DNA from: Bacteroidaceae bacterium
GTDB taxonomy: Bacteria > Bacteroidota > Bacteroidia > Bacteroidales > Bacteroidaceae
Length of the DNA: 64,000 nt
Assembly (NCBI GenBank): GCA_017442855.1
Contig: JAFSPM010000045.1
Span: forward strand, 62,001 to 126,000
Direction of reading: 5' to 3'
Below are positions 1 to 9,500 of this stretch, piece by piece. Under the pieces are notes generated by a model, which worked only from the letters and a program-made list of their open reading frames with translations, was not told where the DNA came from and did no database searches. How positions within the stretch are numbered: the stretch's first letter is position 1; each line of letters starts with the position of its first letter. The position numbers were made by a program, and so were the translations under genes.

Positions 1-858
1 CATGGCTATAGCCAGATTTCGGAGGGTGGCTCTTGTGAAGATGTGCTTGAGGTGATTCGCCAGCATGGCATCTGTCCTGAGGAAGCTATGCCTGCACCAG
101 GTTCGCTGACAGGCGACTCGTTGGCAAACTTCAAGGTGTTTTTCCCCGAACTGGAACGTACCGTCAGTAGCATCGTATGGAATGAGGGGAAGCTCGAGCT
201 GAACCGATTTACTACAGAAGAGCAGGCCCCTTTGAGAAACCCAGCACCCAAGCCACATTGGCAAGATAGCGTGCAAGCCGTCATCGACCAGTATGTAGGA
301 GCATGCCCTGAGACATTTGTTTATGAAGGAAAGATGTACACCCCGAAGACCTTCGCAGAAAGCCTTGGCCTCGACCTCAACGACTATGTGAGTCTGACCA
401 GCTACACCCATCATCCATTCAACCAGTGGTTTGTCATCGAGTCACCCTATAAATGGCGACTCAAGCCCAGCTACAACATCCCCATCGAGCAATTGATGGA
501 TATCCTCGACCAGACACTGGATGCAGGCTATACAGTAGCTTGGGGAGGCGATGTCTCAGGCGATTTCTATCGTAACCAGTCGCTGGCCTACTTGCCCGAT
601 GGAGTGACACCTACCCAGGAGATGCGTCAAGAGCAGTGGAACAACTGGGAGTTTACCTACGACCACGTAATGCTGATATATGGCAAGGCCGTCGATGAGC
701 AAGGCAAGCCCTATTATCTGGTCAAGAACTCTTGGGGAACGAACTATCCGTACAAAGGCACCTGGTACATGTCGCGCGACTACATCGCACTTAACACTAC
801 CTACTTGTTCTTAAACCGTCACGCCCTTTCTGCAGATCTCCAGAAAGTTGTAGCGTAA
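1..858 (+). CDS. C1B cysteine peptidase (aminopeptidase C / bleomycin hydrolase family), 5' end missing
   Basis: The reading frame is open from base 1, so the gene starts upstream of the window and only the C-terminal 285 residues are visible. The catalytic His is in the motif TYDHVMLIYG and the catalytic Asn in VKNSWGTNYPY, followed by the aromatic ending GTWYMSRDY typical of papain-like C1B peptidases. The nucleophilic Cys would lie upstream and cannot be checked. Family members are cytoplasmic or exported aminopeptidases; the signal region is not visible, so location is unknown. A GTG at 43 is only an internal codon in this frame, not a likely start. The next gene begins 60 bp downstream on the same strand with no recognisable promoter of its own, so the two may be co-transcribed. 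Confidence 0.85.
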   Translation, partial: HGYSQISEGGSCEDVLEVIRQHGICPEEAMPAPGSLTGDSLANFKVFFPELERTVSSIVWNEGKLELNRFTTEEQAPLRNPAPKPHWQDSVQAVIDQYVGACPETFVYEGKMYTPKTFAESLGLDLNDYVSLTSYTHHPFNQWFVIESPYKWRLKPSYNIPIEQLMDILDQTLDAGYTVAWGGDVSGDFYRNQSLAYLPDGVTPTQEMRQEQWNNWEFTYDHVMLIYGKAVDEQGKPYYLVKNSWGTNYPYKGTWYMSRDYIALNTTYLFLNRHALSADLQKVVA

Positions 859-918
859 TAGAGACCTGTAAAGTGTTGTTGAAAAGAATATTCAAGTTTA
901 ACTAAAATAGTTGTTATT

Positions 919-1500
919 ATGAAAAAGTTATTGATTTTTAGTCTTTTGCTTGCGATGGCTTCATCTGTTTTCCCCCAGGTAGGCAATGAGTGGAAAGAAA
1001 TAAAGCCAGAAGAGATTGGTATAAACCCCATCAATTTATTTAAAGACGGATTGGCACTCACTGTACAGGATGGTGAGAAAGCCAACTCTATGATGCTGAC
1101 GATGGGAACCTTAGGTTATTTCCGCGGAAAAGGCATGCTTGCCATGTATGTAAACGAAAGTCGCTATACTTATGACTTGCTGATGAAGAATCCTTATTTT
1201 ACGGTTGAAGCATTCCCAGAGGCATATAATGAGCATCTGCGCTATTTGGGCACACATTCGGGTAGGGACGGCTCCGACAAGATTAAAGATGCCGGACTGA
1301 CAGCCAGCAAAACAGCAGAGGGAACACCTTATATTCTTGAGGGCAACCTGCTTATCGAGTGCCGTCTGGTCTATACTGGCTCATGGGATGAGGATAAGTT
1401 GGATGATAGCATCAAGGCTTCTTATTACCGAGACGGTGTTCGTCGCCCCATGCACCAGCAACTGCTTGCTGAAATCCTCCATGTTTGGGTGAAGGAATGA
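919..1500 (+). CDS. exported FMN-binding split-barrel (flavin reductase-like) protein
   Basis: 193 residues starting with a Sec signal peptide (MKKLLIFSLLLAMASSVFPQ, cleavage near residue 20). The remainder resembles flavin reductase-like/pyridoxamine-phosphate-oxidase-type split barrels: NSMMLTMGTLGYF fits the first barrel strands, followed by YVNESRYTYDLLMKNPYFTVEAF, the usual run of such proteins in Bacteroidales, and a late LIECRLVYTG strand. The fold assignment is by pattern only. These proteins normally bind FMN in the cytoplasm, so an N-terminal export signal is unusual; the protein may be periplasmic. It is convergent with the glycosyltransferase gene downstream. Confidence 0.6.
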   Translation: MKKLLIFSLLLAMASSVFPQVGNEWKEIKPEEIGINPINLFKDGLALTVQDGEKANSMMLTMGTLGYFRGKGMLAMYVNESRYTYDLLMKNPYFTVEAFPEAYNEHLRYLGTHSGRDGSDKIKDAGLTASKTAEGTPYILEGNLLIECRLVYTGSWDEDKLDDSIKASYYRDGVRRPMHQQLLAEILHVWVKE

Positions 1501-1540
1501 ATGTTTAGCAATGACAATAGAGAACTGAGACTGTGTGATA

Positions 1541-2272
1541 TTATTTTTTGAACAGGGAATCCCACTTCAGCTGGATGACACCGAACATGGCTTCGCCAAA
1601 GATGCTGCTGTTCATCTTGGAGGTGCCTTCCTTGCGGTTGACGAAGATAACGGGCACTTCCTTGATGCGGAAGCCGAGCTGCCAAGCGGTGAACTTCATC
1701 TCTATCTGGAAGGCATAGCCTTTGAAACGGATCTTGTCGAGGTCCATCATCTGCAACACTTTCTTGCGATAGCAAACAAAGCCTGCAGTGGTGTCGTGTA
1801 CTGGGATGCTGGTGATGAGACGAACATACTTGGAGGCGCAATAGCTCATCAACACACGACTCATAGGCCAATCTACCACATTGACACCAGATACATAGCG
1901 AGAACCAATAGACACATCAGCACCTTCATGGGCACAGGCGTCATATAATCGGGGAAGGTCATCAGGATTGTGACTGAAGTCGGCATCCATCTCAAAGATA
2001 TAGTCGTAGTCGTGCTCCAACGCCCACTTGAAACCTGCAATATAAGCAGTGCCAAGACCTAACTTGCCCGTACGCTCAATCATATAGAGACGCTCGGGAA
2101 ACTCGTCCTGCATGCGCTTTACAATAGCTGCCGTGCCATCGGGAGAGTTGTCTTCAACGACTAAAATGTGAAAGCCGTGCTCAAGGGCAAAGACGGCCCT
2201 GATAATCTTCTCGATGTTCTCGCACTCGTTGTAAGTGGGGATGATTACTATGCTGTCGTTTACTTTATGCAT
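1541..2272 (-). CDS. polyprenol-phosphate mannosyltransferase-like glycosyltransferase (GT2)
   Basis: 243 residues. The N-terminus IVIIPTYNECENI is the GT2 nucleotide-sugar-binding strand, VEDNSPDGT and FEMDADFSHNPDDL are the two Asp-containing motifs (the second is the DxD region), and RTGKLGLGTAYIAGF is characteristic of the DPM1/polyprenol monophosphomannose synthase group. The C-terminus VIFVNRKEGTSKMN also fits this group. No C-terminal membrane helices are present, so it resembles the soluble DPM1-type enzymes that charge a lipid carrier at the inner membrane. The frame extends upstream to 2329, but a -7 box at 2297-2304 places transcription start near 2292, so the Met at 2272 is the start. 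Confidence 0.85.
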   Translation of the reverse strand: MHKVNDSIVIIPTYNECENIEKIIRAVFALEHGFHILVVEDNSPDGTAAIVKRMQDEFPERLYMIERTGKLGLGTAYIAGFKWALEHDYDYIFEMDADFSHNPDDLPRLYDACAHEGADVSIGSRYVSGVNVVDWPMSRVLMSYCASKYVRLITSIPVHDTTAGFVCYRKKVLQMMDLDKIRFKGYAFQIEMKFTAWQLGFRIKEVPVIFVNRKEGTSKMNSSIFGEAMFGVIQLKWDSLFKK

Positions 2273-2296
2273 GTTAGTTTTTTTGTTTATCGGTGA

Positions 2297-2304
2297 CAAA
2301 TGTA
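2297..2304 (-). promoter_or_regulatory. -7 box of the GT2 gene
   Basis: On the minus strand this reads TACATTTG, matching the Bacteroidetes -7 consensus TAnnTTTG. It lies about 24 nt upstream of the chosen start at 2272 and rules out the longer reading frame. Confidence 0.6.
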
Positions 2305-2367
2305 GCCATTTTTGTTTTACTAACTCCAATATTCGGCTGATTTTTCACTTATTTTAGAAAAAAATGG

Positions 2368-2375
2368 TATATTTG
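2368..2375 (+). promoter_or_regulatory. -7 box of the deglycosidase-like unit
   Basis: TATATTTG followed by CATC matches TAnnTTTG. It is 34 nt upstream of the ATG at 2410 and back to back with the minus-strand GT2 promoter. Confidence 0.6.
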
Positions 2376-2409
2376 CATCAATAACCTAACTAATAAATGA
2401 AAGACATTT

Positions 2410-3402
2410 ATGAAAGAAAATTCCATTTCTAGAAGAAACTTCCTGCGTGGCGCATCGGCTGTGGCTATGGCCAGTGTCTTGCCCGGTTCGGTGATGGCTG
2501 CTGAGAAAGAGGCTGCAGTGGCCGATACGACTGCAAAGGCAGCTGTTCGCAAGGGTCCGAAGAGGGGTGTTTCGTTCTATAGCTATTCTGCCGAATTCGG
2601 CTTTGAGAAAAACCTGGAAGATTGCTTCGAGGATGTGCATGACATGGGCGCTCATGGCATTGAAATCTTGGCTAATGCGCATATTGCCAACTATCCATAC
2701 CCTACAGAGGAGTGGGTGAACAACTGGTGGGCACTGTGCAAAAAGTTTGATATTGAGCCTGTAGAGTATGGCCATTGGTTGGATTGCAGGTTGTATCAGG
2801 ACCGTTTGCTTGACGTGGATGAGGCTGTTGAGTTCCTGAGTCGTGATTTGCATCTGGCACATCGTCTGGGTTTTAAGTTCCTGCGTACCAAGATGACGGT
2901 GAAGGATGGTCAGTTGGCTCCTATCGACAATTGGCAGGACATCATTCTGAAGGCGTTACCGCTGGCTGAGCGCTTGGGACTGGTGATGTTGCCTGAGATA
3001 CATACGCCTTCGAGCTTGACGGAGGGCTTTATCAACGATTATGTGGACTTTATCAAGAAGACGGGTACCAAGAACTTTGGCTTGAACATTGATTTTAGTG
3101 TGTTCCGTACTACTCGTGGTCGTGAAACACCAGGTCAGACTGCTTATTACAGCAAGCCTGAGGACATAATTCCTCTGTTGCCTTACATCTATTGCTGTCA
3201 CGCTAAGCTGTTCCACATGAGCGATGACTTCCGTGAGACAGAGATTCCATACGAAGAAGTACTGAAAATCATGATTGACCACAACTGGGACGGCTACCTG
3301 CTGAGCGAATATGAGGGTAGCGACAAGTATGACCAGGGTTACGAGGTGGGTCAGACCTTGCGCAAGCAACACATCATGATGAAGAGAATATTGGGTGAAT
3401 AA
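2410..3402 (+). CDS. exported sugar phosphate isomerase/epimerase-like TIM barrel; probable C-glycoside deglycosidase alpha subunit
   Basis: 330 residues. The N-terminus has a twin-arginine signal (SRRNFLRGA followed by a short hydrophobic stretch, residues 6-28). The rest is a xylose-isomerase-like TIM barrel. Candidate metal ligands are the Glu in MLPEIHTP (near residue 196), the Asp in LNIDFSVF, the His in CCHAKLFHM and the Glu in LLSEYEG, the usual E-D-H-E layout of the superfamily. On its own it could be any epimerase-like protein, but the next gene is a DUF6379 protein, the small beta partner of C-glycoside deglycosidases, which break carbon-carbon-linked sugars from plant flavonoids after oxidation at C3. 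The substrate is unknown, and no C3-oxidising Gfo/Idh/MocA dehydrogenase gene is adjacent. Family membership is firm; the deglycosidase role is inferred from the pairing. Confidence 0.75.
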   Translation: MKENSISRRNFLRGASAVAMASVLPGSVMAAEKEAAVADTTAKAAVRKGPKRGVSFYSYSAEFGFEKNLEDCFEDVHDMGAHGIEILANAHIANYPYPTEEWVNNWWALCKKFDIEPVEYGHWLDCRLYQDRLLDVDEAVEFLSRDLHLAHRLGFKFLRTKMTVKDGQLAPIDNWQDIILKALPLAERLGLVMLPEIHTPSSLTEGFINDYVDFIKKTGTKNFGLNIDFSVFRTTRGRETPGQTAYYSKPEDIIPLLPYIYCCHAKLFHMSDDFRETEIPYEEVLKIMIDHNWDGYLLSEYEGSDKYDQGYEVGQTLRKQHIMMKRILGE

Positions 3403-3421
3403 AAGCGTAGGAGGAAACATT

Positions 3422-3862
3422 ATGGAGAAACAAGTTATACAATCTGTAGGATTTAGGAATATCAGCGAAGGGGGCAAGGTAACTGGCTTCCAGGTGAAGA
3501 TTCGTCTGCCTTATTACAGAGGCGTGTTCTTGAGTCAGGTAAAGGTGGGCTCTATCGTGGTGGATGGTGAGGAAATCACCAAAGACCATATTCTGTGGCG
3601 TCTGAATGGTGCCGACTATACTTGGCAGGAAATGCTGAAGTCGGGCAACGTGCACTGGAACCCACTGGAACTGGTGACACTGATTGTGGATAAGCCAGGT
3701 GGCTTGAAGCAGGGGTATCACGACCTGAAATACAGCTATGCGTGCACCCACTCGTATATGCCGCCAATCATGGAGGACCTGATGCAGCCGGATAAGGAGG
3801 AGACTGTGTATCTGGTGGAGTTTGGTCATATCCACAACACCCGTCGTTTGATCATTGTATAA
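3422..3862 (+). CDS. DUF6379 family protein; probable C-glycoside deglycosidase beta subunit
   Basis: 146 residues from the ATG at 3422, which follows the strong ribosome binding site AGGAGG at about 3409; the longer frame from 3395 has a weak site and overlaps the previous gene. The core TGFQVKIRLPYYRGVFLSQ followed by VDGEEI is what I associate with DUF6379, an all-beta protein that caps the active site of the TIM-barrel alpha subunit in C-glycoside deglycosidases. It starts 19 bp after the alpha gene. It has no signal peptide, while the alpha subunit carries a twin-arginine signal, so either it is carried out as a folded complex or the two act in different compartments. Confidence 0.7.
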   Translation: MEKQVIQSVGFRNISEGGKVTGFQVKIRLPYYRGVFLSQVKVGSIVVDGEEITKDHILWRLNGADYTWQEMLKSGNVHWNPLELVTLIVDKPGGLKQGYHDLKYSYACTHSYMPPIMEDLMQPDKEETVYLVEFGHIHNTRRLIIV

Positions 3863-3916
3863 GTCAAAAATTGACTACGTCCTATTTCGTCGCGACTCGG
3901 CAGAGTTCAAGCAAGC

Positions 3917-3936
3917 TTGACTCTGCCCTCGCTGCT
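3917..3936. repeat. dispersed 20-bp repeat, copy 1
   Basis: These 20 bases (beginning TTGACTCTG, ending CGCTGCT) occur again exactly at 10167-10186. The bases before them (AAGCAAGC, with an AAGCTT palindrome) match 10066-10080. Both copies lie between genes. Function unknown. Confidence 0.7.
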
Positions 3937-3962
3937 TCGAAAAATGGTAATAATAATATGCG

Positions 3963-3992
3963 AAGCTCCTCATTTAGTGGGGAGCTTTATTT
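3963..3992 (+). terminator. hairpin terminator after the deglycosidase-like unit
   Basis: AAGCTCC at 3963-3969 pairs with GGAGCTT at 3981-3987, followed by TATTTAT. It separates the two-gene unit from the GH30 gene. It could also act as a leader hairpin of GH30, for which I find no clear -7 box. Confidence 0.55.
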
Positions 3993-4014
3993 ATAAATCA
4001 ATCATTTAACAAAT

Positions 4015-5448
4015 ATGAATAAAAGGCTGATATTAACAGGATTGTGTGTAACGTGTATGAACGCATTTTTGTGGGCTCAACAGGTGGTGAGTTACACCAC
4101 TGACGTTACACGAACATGGGACATGACCTTGGGACAAACCACACTGGGAACCTCGAAAAGTGAGGTGCCTGAAATACAAATCAACCCCTCGGTGCGCTAT
4201 CAGGAAATCGATGGATTCGGGGCTGCTATCACTGGCTCTACGGCTTACAACCTGTCGCTCATGCCAGCTGAGGCAAGGCACCAGTTCCTGCAAGAAACCT
4301 TTGCCCCTGACAAGTTTGGTTTCAGCTATGTGAGGGTGAGCATTGGGTGCTCGGATTTCTCGCTGAGCGAATATACCTTGTGCGACGAGCCTGGCATTGA
4401 GCATTTTGCACTGACGGTGGAGGAAACCAAGTATGTGATTCCTGCGCTGAGGGAGATATTGGCCATTAATCCTGCGCTGAAGATAATGGGTACGCCGTGG
4501 ACGTGTCCGAAGTGGATGAAGGTAAAGGACCTCGATACGCTTGAGCCTTTCGACTCGTGGACGAGCGGACAACTGAACCCTGCGTATTATGATGATTATG
4601 CGCAATATTTCGTGTTGTGGATACAGGCGATGCAACAGGCTGGGGTGCCTATCTACTGTGTGACACCTCAGAATGAACCGTTGAATCGTGGTAACTCGGC
4701 TTCGCTGTTTATGGGTTGGAAAGAACAACAGGCTTTTGTGAAGCAGGCATTAGGCCCTGCCTTGCGCAAAGCGGCTTTGCCTGTAAAGATATATGCTTTT
4801 GACCACAATTACAATTATGACAATATGGCTGACCAGCAGCAATATCCTTTGCATATCTACGAAGATGCGGAAGCCGCAAGGTTCTTTGCTGGGGCGGCTT
4901 ATCACAACTATGGGGGCCAACCTGCTGAGTTGTTGCGCATACAGCGTGAGGCGCCTGATAAGGAGTTGGTGTTCAGTGAAGCCAGTATCGGTACGTGGAA
5001 CAATGGTAGGGACCTGGAGAAGTCGCTCTTGAGGGATGTGGAACAACTGGGTCTGGCCACCGTAAATGGCTGGTGCAGAGGCTCTGTGGTGTGGAACCTG
5101 ATGCTGGACAACGATCGTGGTCCACATCGTGGTGAGGGGGCTTGTGCCACTTGTTATGGGGTGGTGGACATTGATAATACTGACTACACAATCATTACGC
5201 GCAACTCGCATTTCTATGCGATGGCGCACATGAGTGTGGCAGCAAAGCCTGGGGCTTATCGTATTGCAACCAACGAGCATGCTGGTGAGGGTCTGACTTA
5301 TGCTGCTTTTATCAATCCAGATGGCTCCTATGGTTTGGTGGTGAGCAATCGTGGGGAGGCTCGACAAGTGAATGTGAAACTAAATGCTGATGCTGCTTTT
5401 GTGGCTGATTTGCCTGCAAAGGCAGTGGTTTCTTATAGCTGGAAATAA
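4015..5448 (+). CDS. GH30 family glycoside hydrolase, secreted
   Basis: 477 residues with a Sec signal peptide (about residues 1-21, ending FLWAQ). The catalytic barrel contains YQEIDGFGAAITGS near residue 65, MGTPWTCPKWMK, the acid/base Glu in TPQNEPLNRG (near residue 219) and the nucleophile Glu in LVFSEASIGTW (near residue 320). The C-terminal 80 residues form the beta-sandwich usual in GH30. Members act as glucosylceramidases, beta-1,6-glucanases or xylanases; the bacterial secreted form fits a retaining beta-glucanase, but substrate cannot be read from sequence. Its stop codon overlaps the start of glycerate kinase by one base (TAATG), so the two are translationally coupled. Confidence 0.88.
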   Translation: MNKRLILTGLCVTCMNAFLWAQQVVSYTTDVTRTWDMTLGQTTLGTSKSEVPEIQINPSVRYQEIDGFGAAITGSTAYNLSLMPAEARHQFLQETFAPDKFGFSYVRVSIGCSDFSLSEYTLCDEPGIEHFALTVEETKYVIPALREILAINPALKIMGTPWTCPKWMKVKDLDTLEPFDSWTSGQLNPAYYDDYAQYFVLWIQAMQQAGVPIYCVTPQNEPLNRGNSASLFMGWKEQQAFVKQALGPALRKAALPVKIYAFDHNYNYDNMADQQQYPLHIYEDAEAARFFAGAAYHNYGGQPAELLRIQREAPDKELVFSEASIGTWNNGRDLEKSLLRDVEQLGLATVNGWCRGSVVWNLMLDNDRGPHRGEGACATCYGVVDIDNTDYTIITRNSHFYAMAHMSVAAKPGAYRIATNEHAGEGLTYAAFINPDGSYGLVVSNRGEARQVNVKLNADAAFVADLPAKAVVSYSWK

Positions 5449-6506
5449 TGAAGATAATTGTTGCCATAGATTCTTTTAAGGGTTGCCTTACCTCTGTGCA
5501 GGCCAATGCTGCTGCTTGTCGAGGTGTGTTGCAGCAACATCCTGAAGCTGAGGTGCTAAAGATTCCTGTGAGCGATGGGGGCGAGGGGTGGACGGAGGCT
5601 TTTCATGCTGCCTTAGGGGGCGAACTGAAGCAGGCGGAGGTGCTTGACCCGTTGATGCGGCCTATAGAGGCTTGTTACCTGAAGAAAGACGAGTTGGCTG
5701 TGATTGAGATTGCCAAAGCCAGTGGACTGACTTTACTGGCGCCTGAAGAACGCAATCCGCTGATGGCTTCTACCTATGGTACAGGACAACTGATTGCTGA
5801 TGCCATCAGGCAGGGATGCCAACGCTTTATTGTGGGCCTGGGGGGCAGTGCTACCAGTGATGCGGGCATGGGAATGCTGCAAGCACTATCGGATGCCTTT
5901 GCGAATGGACAGCATCTATCTAAAGTGGATTTCTTGCGCGATATGCAGTTTAGCATAGCTTCTGATGTGACCAACCCACTTTATGGACTTATGGGTGCAG
6001 CTCATGTGTTTGGTCCGCAGAAAGGGGCTACGCCAGCGATGGTGGAAGAGTTGGACAGGCGTGCCATGTTGTTTGCTGAGCAATCGGCCTTGCACGATGG
6101 GTACGACTGTTCTCATCAACCTGGAGCAGGTGCTGCTGGTGGTCTGGGTTATGCTTTCTTGCAATATCTGCATGCCGACCAGCGATTGGGTATCGACTTG
6201 CTGTTGGATACCATCAATTTTGATAAACTATTGGAAAATACAAACTTAGTGATAACTGGCGAGGGGGCTTCTGATGCACAGACACTGATGGGGAAGTTGC
6301 CTTTCGGCATTATGCAACGGGCTAAGAGGCAGGGGGTATCTACAGCGCTGATTGCTGGAAGGATTACTGACAAAGAGACGTTGCTCTCGGCTGGCTTCGC
6401 TCAGGTGATGTGTATCAATCCTGATGGCTTGCCTTTGGAAGAGGCTATGAAAGTGGAGGTGGCAGAAAGAAATATAACACATACAACGGGTTGCTTGGTT
6501 AAATGA
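5448..6506 (+). CDS. glycerate kinase (GarK/GlxK type I family)
   Basis: 352 residues. The N-terminus KIIVAIDSFKGCLTS and IPVSDGGEGW are signature motifs of glycerate kinase family 1, with GLGGSATSDAGMGML and GAGAAGGLGYAFL later and the ending ITGEGASDAQTLMGK. It phosphorylates D-glycerate, most often at position 2, feeding lower glycolysis. Length is slightly below the usual 370-380. It is coupled to the upstream GH30 gene; the biochemical reason is not obvious. Confidence 0.92.
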   Translation: MKIIVAIDSFKGCLTSVQANAAACRGVLQQHPEAEVLKIPVSDGGEGWTEAFHAALGGELKQAEVLDPLMRPIEACYLKKDELAVIEIAKASGLTLLAPEERNPLMASTYGTGQLIADAIRQGCQRFIVGLGGSATSDAGMGMLQALSDAFANGQHLSKVDFLRDMQFSIASDVTNPLYGLMGAAHVFGPQKGATPAMVEELDRRAMLFAEQSALHDGYDCSHQPGAGAAGGLGYAFLQYLHADQRLGIDLLLDTINFDKLLENTNLVITGEGASDAQTLMGKLPFGIMQRAKRQGVSTALIAGRITDKETLLSAGFAQVMCINPDGLPLEEAMKVEVAERNITHTTGCLVK

Positions 6507-6517
6507 CGGAATTTTTG

Positions 6518-6525
6518 TAATTTTG
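6518..6525 (+). promoter_or_regulatory. -7 box of mfd
   Basis: TAATTTTG followed by CACCC matches TAnnTTTG. Only nine bases separate it from the ATG at 6535, so the transcript would have a leader of only about five nucleotides. Confidence 0.6.
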
Positions 6526-6534
6526 CACCCTGAA

Positions 6535-9500
6535 ATGAAGATAGATGAACTACAACAACTGTTGGTGAAGCATCCGCAGGTGGCGGCGATGGGCCAACTG
6601 ATTGAACAAGGAAAAGTAAAACACATTTATTGCGGGGGTCTGAAGGCTTCGGCCTCTTCTGTGTATGCCTCTGCCTTAATAGGAAACACGCATTGTCCCT
6701 TTGTGTTTATCTTGGGCGACCTTGAAGAAGCAGGTTATTTTTATCATGACCTTACCCAAGTTTTGGGTGATGAACAGGTACTGTTCTTCCCTTCGTCGTT
6801 CCGCAGGGCTATCAAATACGGACAAAAAGATGCTGCCAACGAGATATTGCGCACTGAGGTGCTGAGCCGTCTGCAGAAGAATGTGGCCAACCTGTTTGTG
6901 GTGACCTATCCTGATGCGTTGGCCGAGAAAGTGATAGCACGTAAGGAGTTGGATGAGAAAACTCTCAATATCAGGGTGGGCGACCAACTGGATATGAAGT
7001 TTGTGACCGACTTGCTGCAGCAATATGGTTTTCAATATACGGATTATGTCTATGAACCAGGACAGTATGCCCAGCGTGGCAGTATCATCGACGTGTTCTC
7101 GTTCTCATCGGAATATCCTTATAGAATAGATTTCTTCGGTGATGAGGTGGACAGTATCCGTACCTTCGAGATAGAAAGTCAGCTGTCGAAGGAGAAGAAA
7201 GACAATGTGGTGATTGTGCCTGACCTCAGTGCGGGATTGTCGCGCAAGGGGGATGGGGGAATGGTGTCGTTCCTCGACTTCCTGCAACCTGAGACAATGG
7301 TGGTGATGCGCGATTTGTTCTGGTTGCGTGAGCGTATTCAGCAGGTGCATGATGAAACCCTTTCTGAACAAGCTGTAAAAGCGCGAGAGGCGGAAGAACA
7401 GGGGATGCTGGTGCTCGATGGGAAGATTATTGATGGCGAGATCTTTATGCGTAAGGTGTTGCAATACCGCAGGATGGAGATTGGTGTCAAGCCTACTGGC
7501 ACGCCTGAGGCATCACTGATGTTTGATACGGATGTGCAACCTATCTTCCACAAGAATTTCGACTTGTTGAGTGAGCGCTTGCAGCAATATATGCAGGATG
7601 GCTATCGTTTGTTTATCTGCAGCGACAGCAAGAAACAGACGGAGCGTATCAAGGCTATCTTTGAAGATAGGGGTGACAACATAGAATTTACTGCTGTTGA
7701 GAAGACGATTCATGAGGGATTTGTTGACCATCAGCAACGCATGTGTGTGTTCACCGACCATCAGATATTCGACCGTTTCCACAAGTATAACCTCAAGAGC
7801 GACAAGGCACGTAGTGGTAAGATTACACAGAGTCTGAAAGAACTAAACGAATTCCAACTGGGTGATTATGTGGTGCATACCGATCATGGCGTGGGGCGTT
7901 TTGCGGGGTTGGTGCGCATTCCTAATGGCAACACTACACAGGAGCTAATCAAGCTGGTGTATCAGAACGAGGATGTGGTGTTTGTGTCTATCCATTCGCT
8001 ACATAAGGTGTCGAAATACAAGGGTAAGGACGGTGAACCACCCCGACTGAATAAATTGGGCTCTGGGGCTTGGGAACGCATCAAGGACAGGACCAAGACC
8101 AAGATAAAAGACATTGCTCGCGATTTGATAAAATTGTATGCTGCCCGTAGGGATGAAAAGGGTTTCGCCTATAGTCCTGACAGCTTTATGCAGAAGGAGC
8201 TGGAGGCTTCGTTCCTCTACGAAGATACACCTGACCAGAGCAAGGCTACCGCTGAAGTGAAGGCTGATATGGAGAGCGATCGTCCTATGGACCGTCTGGT
8301 GTGTGGGGATGTGGGCTTTGGTAAGACAGAGGTGGCCATCAGAGCGGCTTTCAAAGCGGTGAGCGACAACAAACAGGTGGCTGTGCTGGTGCCCACTACC
8401 GTATTGGCTTACCAGCATTATCAGACATTCAAGGAACGTCTTAAGGATATGCCTTGCAGGGTGGACTATCTCAGCCGTGCCCGTTCGGCTAAGGATACCA
8501 AGCAGATTATTAAGAACTTGGCAGAGAACAAGGTAAACATTCTGATTGGTACCCACAAGATCTTGGGCAAGGAGGTGAAATTTAAGGACTTGGGATTGCT
8601 GATTATCGACGAGGAGCAGAAGTTTGGCGTGAGTACGAAAGAGAAGCTGCGCCAACTGAAGGAGAATGTGGATACCCTTACGATGTCGGCCACTCCGATA
8701 CCCAGAACCTTGCAGTTCTCGTTGATGGGAGCTCGTGACCTCTCCGTCATTCAGACACCTCCTCCTAACCGTTATCCCATACAGACGGAGGTGCATACCT
8801 TCAATGAGGAACTGATAGCCGATGCGATTAATTTTGAGATGAGCCGTAACGGACAGGTCTTCTTTGTTAACAACCACATCTCTAACTTGGAGATGCTGAA
8901 GGCTGTGATTCTGAAACATATACCCGATTGTCGCGTTGCCATCGGACATGGCCAGATGGATCCTGTGGCTTTGGAAGAGATTATCCTGGGCTTTGTGAAC
9001 TACGACTATGACGTGCTGATATCTACTACCATTGTGGAGAACGGTATCGACATTCCGAATGCGAACACCATCATCATCAATGATGCGCAGAACTTCGGAT
9101 TGTCCGACTTGCACCAGATGCGAGGCAGGGTAGGACGAAGCAACAAGAAGGCGTTCTGTTACTTGTTGGCACCCCCGTTATCGACACTGACACAGGAGGC
9201 ACACCGTCGTCTGCAGGCCATCGAGAACTTTGCGGGTTTGGGTAGTGGTATTCATATTGCTATGCAGGATCTTGACATTCGTGGTGCTGGTAATATGCTG
9301 GGTGCCGAACAGAGCGGGTTTATTGCCGATGTGGGCTATGAGACCTATCAGAAGATTCTGGGTGAGGCTGTTCACGAACTCAAGATGGATGAGTTCAGCG
9401 AGTTGTTTGCCGAGGAGAACAGTAAGAATGAAGCTGACAAAGGTGAACACTATGTGGATGAATGTCAGATAGAGAGCGATCTCGAGTTGCTGTTGCCAGC

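Noticed and set aside
7999-9114. 371-codon minus-strand frame inside mfd
   Set aside because: It is antisense to the conserved helicase domain of mfd; composition follows the complement of mfd codons.
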